NCBI RefSeq assembly: GCF_004362145.1
Contig: NZ_SNXC01000013.1
Coordinates: 207,327 to 271,326, forward strand
Length of the DNA: 64,000 bases
Direction: 5' to 3'
From: Marinomonas balearica
GTDB taxonomy: Bacteria > Pseudomonadota > Gammaproteobacteria > Pseudomonadales > Marinomonadaceae
Positions within the stretch are counted from its first letter, which is position 1, and every line of letters begins with the position of its first letter. Below, piece after piece: positions 17,505-24,936 of this stretch. The position numbers and the translations under genes are program-made. A model generated the notes under the pieces. That model did not search any database and had not been told where the DNA came from. It worked only from the letters and a program-made list of their open reading frames with translations.

Positions 17505-18164
17505 ATGAAAAAGATGGACATTAGCACAATCTTGGCAAGTGCAATTCACGAAAGTAAAAACCAAGTTGGTACATTGCTTTATCAACTTCAAAGTGTGAAA
17601 GAGATCGCGCAATCCTCCACAGACAAACAAAAAGTCCAGAAACTTGAAGAGGGGCTAAAGCAACTAAATGATGAATGGGTAGAATACCTATATCTCTACA
17701 AACTTGCTTCTGACGGGTATGAATTGCATTATGACTATTGTTCATTAGATGAATTTCTTGATGATCAGGTGTTTGCACTCACTCAATCTGCCAATGCCAA
17801 AAGCCTCAAGCTGTCCTACAACACATCGCCCGATCTCGTTGCGATATTCGATGAAAGGCTTTTAACGGCCGTTGTCAGCACGGGTGTATACAACGCACTC
17901 AGATTCGCAAAAAATAAGATCGAGATTTCCGCCCAAACACACAATGACTATTTAGAAATAGCTATAGAAGACGACGGTAATGGTTTCGACAATCACGAAC
18001 CAGAAGAAGAAAGCATGATGTTCGATGCAAATACTGGCTTGGGCCTATATTTCACTGAGCTTTCTGCTAAAGCTCACATAAAGTCAGACCGTAGTGGTTA
18101 TATTGAAAAAGGCTCGTCTTCAACATTAGGCGGAGCACGCTTGTCTATCTTTTTGCCTCAATAG
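17505..18164 (+). CDS. Minimal histidine-kinase-like ATPase (copy A)
   Basis: 219 residues with no signal peptide, membrane segment or sensor domain. The N-terminal helix carries an H-box-like motif, AIHESKNQVGTL, with a candidate phospho-acceptor His15. The C-terminal part is a GHKL ATPase fold: N-box VVSTGVYNALRFAK, G1 box IEDDGNGF, G2 box TGLGLYFTELSAKAH, ending in GGARLSIFLP. It probably phosphorylates the receiver-TPR protein just upstream (11-bp gap, AAGG ribosome binding site). The input signal must come from another protein or from the TPR partner. It is paralogous to the convergent gene at 18236-18940, which lacks the equivalent His. Confidence 0.8.
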   Translation: MKKMDISTILASAIHESKNQVGTLLYQLQSVKEIAQSSTDKQKVQKLEEGLKQLNDEWVEYLYLYKLASDGYELHYDYCSLDEFLDDQVFALTQSANAKSLKLSYNTSPDLVAIFDERLLTAVVSTGVYNALRFAKNKIEISAQTHNDYLEIAIEDDGNGFDNHEPEEESMMFDANTGLGLYFTELSAKAHIKSDRSGYIEKGSSSTLGGARLSIFLPQ

Positions 18165-18201
18165 CGACGACAAAGACGAGTTTCCACACGTGAAATTCTC
18201 G

Positions 18202-18238
18202 TGATAAACCACTTAACACCTAGCAAAGTGGTTTATCA
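18202..18238. terminator. Hairpin between the two convergent kinase genes
   Basis: Perfect 13-bp inverted repeat TGATAAACCACTT / AAGTGGTTTATCA with an 11-nt loop. It lies between the convergent stops and overlaps the stop codon of the minus-strand gene. There is no strong T tract, so efficiency is uncertain; it could act in both directions. Confidence 0.6.
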
Positions 18239-18940
18239 AGGCAAATAAATTTCGAAACGCCCTCCACCAAGCAAGCTGGCATTACTTAAGCCAGTCCGAC
18301 CCTTTTCTTCATGGTTCTTATGGATGTCTAAAATGGCGTTACAATAACACCAAGCTAAGGTTTGCGCATTGGTTTCAGTTGCCTCACTGCCCGCCAGCAA
18401 CTTTTTAAACTTTTCAAGTATGAAGTCAGGATATCCATCACCATTATCATCAATAACCACTAATACACCATGACCTTCTTTTTCAATACGAACTTGCACT
18501 TGATCACGCGTATATCGACTTGCATTAACCAAACCTATGTTTATTACACTTGAAACCAAACTCGCATCAACGTAAGCACAAAGATCTTCATCCCCCGTGA
18601 CTTCAACGTTAATATTTTTTGTTTTCCAAAGCGTGGAGTTTGCAGCAACCTGCTCTTCAACCAGATCTACGACATAGCTTTCACTCATTTGTATAGTGAG
18701 TAAGTCTTTTTCGAGAAGATAGAAGTTTTGAAGCTCTGTTAACGTATTTTGCATTCTAGTCGCTTCGTATTGAACCATTGCCAACGAATGCGAATCGACG
18801 TCGGCAGCATTGTCATGTATGACATCTAACGTTTGCAAAACTAAACTTAATGAGTTTTTCATATCGTTGACAGAAGCAGGCAATGCTTCCTTAAATATCG
18901 GATACGATACAAACGGTTTTTCGGTAGTTCCCTTAGACAT
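18236..18940 (-). CDS. Degenerate histidine-kinase-like protein (copy B)
   Basis: 234-residue paralogue of the kinase at 17505-18164. Aligning the N-terminal helices, SVNDMKNSL takes the place of AIHESKNQV, so the phospho-acceptor His is Asn25 here. The N-box (VINIGLVNASRYTR) and G1 box (IDDNGDGYPD) are recognisable, but the G2 box GLGL is replaced by TLAW; the C-terminal LLGGGRFEIYLP is kept. It therefore looks like a pseudokinase that may still bind nucleotide. Its ATG overlaps the stop of the upstream receiver-TPR gene by one base (TAATG), so the two are translationally coupled. Role unknown; it could be a dimer partner, scaffold or inhibitor of the active copy. Confidence 0.75.
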   Translation of the reverse strand: MSKGTTEKPFVSYPIFKEALPASVNDMKNSLSLVLQTLDVIHDNAADVDSHSLAMVQYEATRMQNTLTELQNFYLLEKDLLTIQMSESYVVDLVEEQVAANSTLWKTKNINVEVTGDEDLCAYVDASLVSSVINIGLVNASRYTRDQVQVRIEKEGHGVLVVIDDNGDGYPDFILEKFKKLLAGSEATETNAQTLAWCYCNAILDIHKNHEEKGRTGLSNASLLGGGRFEIYLP

Positions 18941-20604
18941 TATTTCACCTCGTACTGGCTCACAATATTTTTAAGACTTTCATAGCGCTTATACTGCTTG
19001 TGACTAACTGAAATATGCTCCAATCGGCTCAATGCTTCAGTACATTCGCGTACCATCCTAGCGTTTTTCTCCGAACCTTCCATAAGCCGTAACACACTTT
19101 GAACGAAATTTAGATTTAACCCGGGGTGACGTGATGAGAAGCTCAACGCTTCTTTAAATATATCGACAGCTTCTTGATAGTTTCTTTTAGCATAACTTTC
19201 CAAAGCTGTTTTATTCAAATCCTTAGCTTTTGCTCGGTCAAATGTAGAAACGGGCTCATCTAAAAAGTCAGATGCTAACTGTCGCAATTCGGGATCAATA
19301 TCCCGCGAGTCAATCAATTTTGAAAGCAATTTCTGCGATTCATCTTCTTTACCTGCCATATACAATGATTTACCTAGTTCGAGAACAATTTCTGGTTCCT
19401 CTAAACTTGGATTTTCAAGCATTTGCTTATTGGCACTTTGAAGACACTTATCCCGTAGCGAGTCACTCCCTTGTGACGCATACAATCGACTTTCGGCAAG
19501 CGTTCTGCGTAGCTTTACTTTTTCATCCGTCGCATAGCGCTTCGAGACTTGCCCTAATGTTGACAACGCCTCATTTCCCATCCGTTTTTTTTCACTGGCA
19601 TTCTCACAAGACTGTACGCTTTCAGAAAGCACGTCGGCTAATCTGATATAATCATCGGGATTTTCATGAATGGAATTCATCCCAAGTTTTAACGTATGCT
19701 GACTGGCTTTTAATGCGGATTGAATATCGCCGTTTTCCATACTAACAACCGCCATGTCGCGCTGACGTTTATGTATTCTGGGTGAGATTTTTAGGGCATT
19801 TTCTAATACGTCTTGGGCCTCATTGAGCTTTCCTTTTTCTTTTAAGCAGTCCGCCAATAAGTCATATGCAACAATAACTTGAGGAAATAATTGCAACACA
19901 TGTTCAAGATGTTTTATGGCTTCATCCCATTTCTTTTGTGCAATTGACAGTTTCGCTAACCCCAGCCAAGCCCAGTCGTAATCACGTATTTTTAGCTCCT
20001 CATTACAGAGCTGTTCTAGCTCTTGCCAACGATTTAAAGCAAGATAAGCATCAATGAGCGCTTTTTTACACCAAGGACTGTATCTTCCCTCTTCGTCTAT
20101 ATGAGCTTTACACAACGACACCAAGGTTTGATATTCGCCTTTTGAGACCAAGACTTTCATTTTAGAAAGCGCTTTAGATTGGCTGTATAATCGGTGTAGG
20201 CGCTTCTCAAGAACGCCTTGTGTAAAAGGCTTCCCAAGATATTCATCGGGCTGAGATTCCATAATTCCCATAACGACATCTCGACTTGTTTCCGCGGATA
20301 TGGTTACAAAAATGGCATCACTCTTGAGCGAATTTGATTCTCTTAATTCCTCGAGTACCTGCTGCCCATTTTTGTCGCCTCCCAAACGAAAATCACATAA
20401 AATTAAATCGTATTTTTTGGCTCGGCACGCTTCAAGAACCGCTTTCCCTGTCGACATAACATCAACATGCGCAACTCCCAAAGTAACAAGCATTTTTCGG
20501 ATTGACTGCCGGGAGTTTTCAAACTCATCAGCAACCAACGCATGCATCTTTGCATATGGGGATTTTTGTGACGTTTTTCTCGCCAAAAATGAACTCTCAA
20601 CCAA
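18940..20604 (-). CDS. Response regulator with receiver and long TPR region (copy B)
   Basis: 554 residues, paralogue of the 16288-17493 gene. Receiver at about 19-140 with Asp26/Glu27, phospho-acceptor Asp71 (DLILCDFRLGG), TISAE and Lys125 (LGKPF). The TPR-like helical region extends to the C-terminus and is about 150 residues longer than in copy A. There is no output domain of a known type. The longest frame starts at a TTG with a weak AAGAAAG upstream; an ATG at 20547 would still leave the receiver nearly whole. It lies 35 bp downstream of the gntR stop on the same strand and may be co-transcribed with benE-gntR. Confidence 0.82.
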   Translation of the reverse strand: MVESSFLARKTSQKSPYAKMHALVADEFENSRQSIRKMLVTLGVAHVDVMSTGKAVLEACRAKKYDLILCDFRLGGDKNGQQVLEELRESNSLKSDAIFVTISAETSRDVVMGIMESQPDEYLGKPFTQGVLEKRLHRLYSQSKALSKMKVLVSKGEYQTLVSLCKAHIDEEGRYSPWCKKALIDAYLALNRWQELEQLCNEELKIRDYDWAWLGLAKLSIAQKKWDEAIKHLEHVLQLFPQVIVAYDLLADCLKEKGKLNEAQDVLENALKISPRIHKRQRDMAVVSMENGDIQSALKASQHTLKLGMNSIHENPDDYIRLADVLSESVQSCENASEKKRMGNEALSTLGQVSKRYATDEKVKLRRTLAESRLYASQGSDSLRDKCLQSANKQMLENPSLEEPEIVLELGKSLYMAGKEDESQKLLSKLIDSRDIDPELRQLASDFLDEPVSTFDRAKAKDLNKTALESYAKRNYQEAVDIFKEALSFSSRHPGLNLNFVQSVLRLMEGSEKNARMVRECTEALSRLEHISVSHKQYKRYESLKNIVSQYEVK

Positions 20605-20639
20605 CTTTCTTGTTATCCTTTTTTGCTCAATATACTGCT

Positions 20640-21266
20640 CTATATTGACTTTAAATAGTCCACCAGCGACATGCCAGCTTCGACAATATGAGACTCCAGC
20701 AAAGCCTGCGCGTCACGGTATTGACGATTTTCTATCAACACTAACATATCTTTGTGTTCTTGTTGACTGACGTTACGACGGGCCATAGGGCCATATTGGA
20801 ACCCCAAATATTGAATAGCTTGAGTATTTAGACGTCGCACGGTCTCAAATAGAGTTTCTCTATTCGCGGGTGCATATAATGCCGCATGAAATTGCCAATT
20901 CAATTGACCCTTTTCGATCAATGCTAAGTGCTCATTGTCCAACAGAAGATTAACGTCTTTTGCTTTCCCGATTTGCTCATGCGTAATATGTTCGAATGAC
21001 ATCCCAAGAAGCTTTGGTTCCAATATAGAACGCATCCAATACAAGTCCTCGGCAACTTGAGCATCTAGCTTAGGCACCTTAACACCAGCCTTTCCACACT
21101 TTACTAACCACCCCTCTGATTTAAGTTGGGTTAGAGTGTCTCGTACTGGGATACGACTCACACCATATCGTTCTGACAACTCTTGCTGTCGAATTGTCTG
21201 ACCTCTAGCAAATACACCTTTAAGAATATCGGATTTAACTCTATCAACAAGGTCAAGTTTCACCAC
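20640..21266 (-). CDS. GntR-family regulator, FadR/FCD subfamily
   Basis: 208 residues. Winged helix-turn-helix in residues 5-68 (LSERYGVSRIPVRDTLTQL is the recognition region), then an all-helical FCD ligand-binding domain (DLYWMRSILEPKLLG, with the metal-binding type His residues WQFHAALY and ESHIVEAG). FCD regulators usually repress nearby catabolic or transport genes until an organic acid binds. The gene lies seven bases downstream of benE on the same strand, so the transporter substrate or a product is the likely ligand. A TGTATACA palindrome upstream of benE (22489-22496) is a good operator candidate. Confidence 0.9.
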   Translation of the reverse strand: MVKLDLVDRVKSDILKGVFARGQTIRQQELSERYGVSRIPVRDTLTQLKSEGWLVKCGKAGVKVPKLDAQVAEDLYWMRSILEPKLLGMSFEHITHEQIGKAKDVNLLLDNEHLALIEKGQLNWQFHAALYAPANRETLFETVRRLNTQAIQYLGFQYGPMARRNVSQQEHKDMLVLIENRQYRDAQALLESHIVEAGMSLVDYLKSI

Positions 21267-21273
21267 TGGTTCC

Positions 21274-22443
21274 TCATCCGCGCGAATTACGCTGAATTAT
21301 CAAGCATAAAACGCCCAACACAATCCCCCAGAATGCAGAGGCAACCCCAAATAGCGACATACCTGATGCCGTCGTCAAAAAAGTGACTAAGGCCGCTTCT
21401 CGCATTTCATCTGTCTCAAGCGCAGTTTTAATGTTACTGCCAATTGTTCCAAGTAACGCTAAGCCCGCTAAGGTCGCTACCATTTCATGCGGTAAGTTTG
21501 CGAACAATGCAACGATGGATGCTCCGCCTAGCGCCGCAAGTAGATAAAAAATGCCAGCCGACATTCCCGCAATATAGCGTTTACCTGGATTCGGATGACT
21601 TTCATCTCCTGCACAGATTGCGGCGGTAATCGCTGCCAAATTGATGGCATAACCGCCAAAAGGAGCCAATAGTAAAGAAGCAACACCTGTCCAACCAACT
21701 AAGCCAGAAGCGGGTACATTATAGCCATTTACTTTTAAAACGGCGGCACCAGGTATATTCTGCGAAGACATGGTGACAATAAAAAGTGGTAGGCCTACCC
21801 CTAAAATTACCCCTAGATTCCATTTCGGCATAACCCACTCCAAAGCTCCTACTTCAAAGGACAACCCCTCAAATACCGACCCCTTTTGGAACAAAACAAA
21901 TATCAAACCAATGAAAAGAACAATCAGAATCGCATATCGCGGGTTCATTTTTTTAGAAAACAAATACCCTAAAAACATGGCGCCAACCATAAATGTTTGC
22001 GATTGCAGTGAGGTAAATATTGAAAGGCCAAATTGAAACAATATTCCTGCTAACATAGCGCACGCGATAGGCAACGGAATGAGTTTCACTAGACGATTAA
22101 AGACACCTGTAACGCCGACTAGAATCATAAGCAATGCAGAAAAAATGAATGCGCCTATGGCTTCAGCGTAATTTGCACCGTCTAGACTCGTTGCAAGTAA
22201 CGCTGCTCCAGGAGTGGACCAAGCCGTTACAATAGGTGCCTTGAAGTACCAAGAAAGGAAAAAACACGTCGTCGCCATGCCGATTCCCAGAGCGATAATC
22301 CAAGAAATTTTGGTTGATTCATTAAGAGATAACGCATCCGCAGCTTGAAAAACAATTGCGACCGAGCTGGAAAATCCAACCAAGACCGCAATGAATCCTG
22401 CTAGAACCGCACTTATACTGACGTCTTTTACAACTGAACTCAT
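21274..22443 (-). CDS. BenE/YdcO-family transporter (benzoate/H+ symporter family)
   Basis: 389-residue inner-membrane protein with about 11-12 hydrophobic helices, of the BenE family (related to the nucleobase transporter fold). Family-type stretches include FQAADALSLNESTKISWI near the N-terminus, TAWSTPGAALLAT, and the region ending GVASAFWGIVLGV. Characterised members take up benzoate with protons, but no aromatic catabolic gene lies nearby and the substrate is not certain. It has a near-perfect ribosome binding site (AAGGAGGGTGAT) directly before the ATG. It is the first gene of a benE-gntR unit. Confidence 0.88.
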   Translation of the reverse strand: MSSVVKDVSISAVLAGFIAVLVGFSSSVAIVFQAADALSLNESTKISWIIALGIGMATTCFFLSWYFKAPIVTAWSTPGAALLATSLDGANYAEAIGAFIFSALLMILVGVTGVFNRLVKLIPLPIACAMLAGILFQFGLSIFTSLQSQTFMVGAMFLGYLFSKKMNPRYAILIVLFIGLIFVLFQKGSVFEGLSFEVGALEWVMPKWNLGVILGVGLPLFIVTMSSQNIPGAAVLKVNGYNVPASGLVGWTGVASLLLAPFGGYAINLAAITAAICAGDESHPNPGKRYIAGMSAGIFYLLAALGGASIVALFANLPHEMVATLAGLALLGTIGSNIKTALETDEMREAALVTFLTTASGMSLFGVASAFWGIVLGVLCLIIQRNSRG

Positions 22444-22487
22444 ATCACCCTCCTTGTTTTAGACAATGATATGAGCTCAAACTTTTT

Positions 22488-22497
22488 TTGTATACAT
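22488..22497. promoter_or_regulatory. Candidate GntR/FCD operator upstream of benE
   Basis: TTGTATACAT contains the perfect palindrome TGTATACA (22489-22496), 46 bp before the benE ATG. FCD-type GntR repressors commonly recognise TTGTATACAA-like sites, and such a regulator is encoded in the same operon. Confidence 0.5.
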
Positions 22498-22551
22498 TTT
22501 TATTTTTGAATATTTTTCTCCATCGCTGCCTTTATTTCGATGGCAATAGCG

Positions 22552-23982
22552 TTACTCAGCAATGATCAACTTGAATTCAATGAAGATAGAAAGCCCTTGA
22601 GGCTCTGTATCCTCTAAACGAATTTCTGCGTCATACATATCAACAATCGATTTTACAATTGACAATCCCAATCCCGCGCCGGCCTGCTCGCCTGCACGAA
22701 AAAAGCGCTCTAGCATTCGCTGTTTATTTTCAGATGTAACTCCCTCACCCTCATCTATCACTGAAAGCTGAAAATACTTCTGATTTACCTTACTCAGGCC
22801 AACCTTGATAGCGCTACCGTGATGAGAGAATTTAATCGCATTTGAAATTAAGTTCTGTAATAGGATATCCAAGTGACTTTGCAGAATTGGATAGACAAGC
22901 GGCTCATCTAAATTTTCAACCAACTCTAGCGCTACTCTTTTTTCCCAAGCCATCGGATACAGCCCAGCAATGACTGATCTCGTTGCAGAAAGCACGTCAA
23001 TCTGTTGATCTTGTTTAGCGAGACTACGTTCATTTTCAATGCGTGCAGAAGCAAGAAGCTGCTCAACGATTCGGGAGCTACGATCTACGCCGATTGAAAG
23101 CTGAATAAGCGCTTCGTTTCGAGTTTCTTCATCATTCGCATTGGTTGCATTTTGTGCATGTAACTTCAGTACAGCCAACGGTGTTCGTAACTCGTGTGCT
23201 GCGTCAGCGATCCAGCGCTTTTCACGCTCCATTGCATCGTTAATTTCTTGTAAAAGTGTATTTAATGCCACCTGGATGGGAGCTAATTCTTCCTGAACAT
23301 CTGTCAGTTGAATCAGCTCCAACTTTTGAGGGCGTAAATTGCGGATTTTTTGAACCAATATATTCAATGGTTCCAAGCCCAACCTTACCGCTCCCCAAAC
23401 GAGTATCGCTAAAATAGGAATGGTGAACAAACTCGAGAAAAACGCTTGAGCAGCAACTTGAGAAATGGTTTCCCTTCGAATATCCGAACGCTCGCCCACC
23501 ACAACTGCAACTTCTTTTCCGTCTTTATTAATAGTCAATGAAAAGGTATACCAATGATGGTTATCCGTTTCCGCCATTCCAAATCCATAAGCATCTTGAT
23601 CGTATGGATGCAATAAATGGTCTCCCGATACGACAACCAATTTACCATCAGCAAACAATTGATAATGTAGTTTGCCTTCGTACTCTAAACCCGACTCATC
23701 GTCATCATCAGAGTCTTCTGGAAGAATTGCTGGATAAATAACCTTAGCTTGACCATCAAAGTGCTCAACATCAGTCATTTGAGCCAGTTGCCGTGCTTGC
23801 TGAGCCAGACGGGCGTCAAACAGTTCTTCGACCTCGTGCGCAGAAAGATACGTTCCAATTATGCCAACGGAAATGCTACTCAGCCCAATAATTAGCATTA
23901 CAAATAAGACTGTTCGCTTTTTAATCGACCTCGGGAGATGAGGCGTGACTTTAACTCGATAAAACTCACTCAGCGTCAACAA
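22552..23982 (-). CDS. Sensor histidine kinase, QseC/PmrB-like
   Basis: 476-residue inner-membrane kinase. First membrane helix about 25-45, periplasmic loop about 46-180, second helix about 185-205. Then come a linker, the HisKA domain with AHELRTPLAVLKLHAQNA, and the ATPase domain (N-box LQNLISNAIKFSHHG, G1 DEGEGV, G2 AGAGLGLSIVKSI). The periplasmic loop contains an acidic run (EDSDDDDESGLEYEG) that could bind cations or cationic ligands. The start is a TTG with GAGGAG nine bases upstream, overlapping the end of the response regulator gene by 17 bases. It pairs with that regulator; the signal is unknown. Confidence 0.92.
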   Translation of the reverse strand: MLTLSEFYRVKVTPHLPRSIKKRTVLFVMLIIGLSSISVGIIGTYLSAHEVEELFDARLAQQARQLAQMTDVEHFDGQAKVIYPAILPEDSDDDDESGLEYEGKLHYQLFADGKLVVVSGDHLLHPYDQDAYGFGMAETDNHHWYTFSLTINKDGKEVAVVVGERSDIRRETISQVAAQAFFSSLFTIPILAILVWGAVRLGLEPLNILVQKIRNLRPQKLELIQLTDVQEELAPIQVALNTLLQEINDAMEREKRWIADAAHELRTPLAVLKLHAQNATNANDEETRNEALIQLSIGVDRSSRIVEQLLASARIENERSLAKQDQQIDVLSATRSVIAGLYPMAWEKRVALELVENLDEPLVYPILQSHLDILLQNLISNAIKFSHHGSAIKVGLSKVNQKYFQLSVIDEGEGVTSENKQRMLERFFRAGEQAGAGLGLSIVKSIVDMYDAEIRLEDTEPQGLSIFIEFKLIIAE

Positions 23983-24625
23983 TATAACCCACTCCTCTTA
24001 CTGTTCTAACAAGCTCCGTAAACAGTTTTTTTCGAATGTGGTGAATGTGGACTTCTAAGGTATTGCTCTCCACATCATCCCCCCATCCATATAATAACTG
24101 TTGCAGCACATCACGAGTGAAAACGTGACCAGGATGACTGACTAGCTCTACAAGCAAAGAATATTCTCTGCGCGTTAAAATCACTTCTTGCTCATCCATA
24201 AACACTTGTTGGGCGCTGGGCTCAATCCGAATGTTTTTATACTCAATGTGAGAACTTGCACGCCCAGATGATCTTCGAATCAACGCTCTCGCACGCGCTT
24301 TCAATTCATCAACTTCAAACGGTTTTACAAGATAGTCATCTGCGCCCGCGTCCAAGCCTGAGATACGATCCTCAATTGCATCACGCGCTGTTAATATCAG
24401 AACTGGAATATTAGATTTATGTTTGCGCATATTTTTTAATATTGCAAAACCGTCCATTCGAGGAAGTCCTATGTCGAGAATAATCAAATCAAAATGCTCA
24501 GATTGAACCGCTTGATTTGCATGAACCCCATCTTTTAACCAATCTACGGTATAGCCATCTTGGCCTAGCGCCGTACACAAGCCTTTTCCGAGAGATTGAT
24601 CATCTTCAACCACTAATATTCGCAT
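23966..24625 (-). CDS. OmpR-family response regulator, QseB/PmrA-like
   Basis: 219 residues. Receiver 1-115 with Asp8/Asp9 (VVEDDQ), phospho-acceptor Asp51 (LIILDIGLPRMDGF), TARD and KPF. The C-terminal winged-helix DNA-binding domain (about 125-217) ends LVRTVRGVGYIVD, close to QseB/PmrA/TctD types. It is the first gene of a regulator-kinase pair (17-base overlap). A direct repeat of the type bound by PmrA/QseB proteins lies at the predicted -35 of its own promoter (24711-24727), which suggests autoregulation. Confidence 0.95.
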   Translation of the reverse strand: MRILVVEDDQSLGKGLCTALGQDGYTVDWLKDGVHANQAVQSEHFDLIILDIGLPRMDGFAILKNMRKHKSNIPVLILTARDAIEDRISGLDAGADDYLVKPFEVDELKARARALIRRSSGRASSHIEYKNIRIEPSAQQVFMDEQEVILTRREYSLLVELVSHPGHVFTRDVLQQLLYGWGDDVESNTLEVHIHHIRKKLFTELVRTVRGVGYIVDAE

Positions 24626-24936
24626 AATCTATTCCATTCTATTGCGGACAAATCGTCTTTTAAGATAAAGGCATACCGCCTGAAGTAAGCCATTATATTG
24701 TCGCCATAACATTAACAAAACCTTAATTTAGCCGTAATCACCTACAAATGGAGCCAATTTTTATTTACAGCTTCAACGTTGAAATTTTTGTCTTTTTGTA
24801 CCAACTTTAAGGAAGCACGATCTACTTAGCCCCTACATAAAGTATGACAGATATTAATAAGGCGACCTTCTCTAGCCGATCCTAAAGACATTCGAAAGTT
24901 GCTTTACTACTTCGCTGCCATAAATGGAGACGAAGT
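24626..24936. other. Divergent intergenic region, regulator versus subtilase
   Basis: About 310 bp between two divergent genes. On the minus-strand side it holds a TATAAT and a PmrA/QseB-like box (listed separately). The plus-strand side has the GGAG ribosome binding site of the subtilase-like gene but no clear promoter. No ORF or repeat of note otherwise. Confidence 0.5.
24692..24727 (-). promoter_or_regulatory. Candidate QseB/PmrA box and -10 of the two-component operon
   Basis: On the minus strand ATTAAG-N5-GTTAAT (24727-24711) matches the YTTAAK-N5-YTTAAK pattern at 10 of 12 positions, followed after 13 bp by a perfect TATAAT (24697-24692). The second half-site sits where a -35 would be, the usual geometry for activation by PmrA-type regulators. 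Confidence 0.5.
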
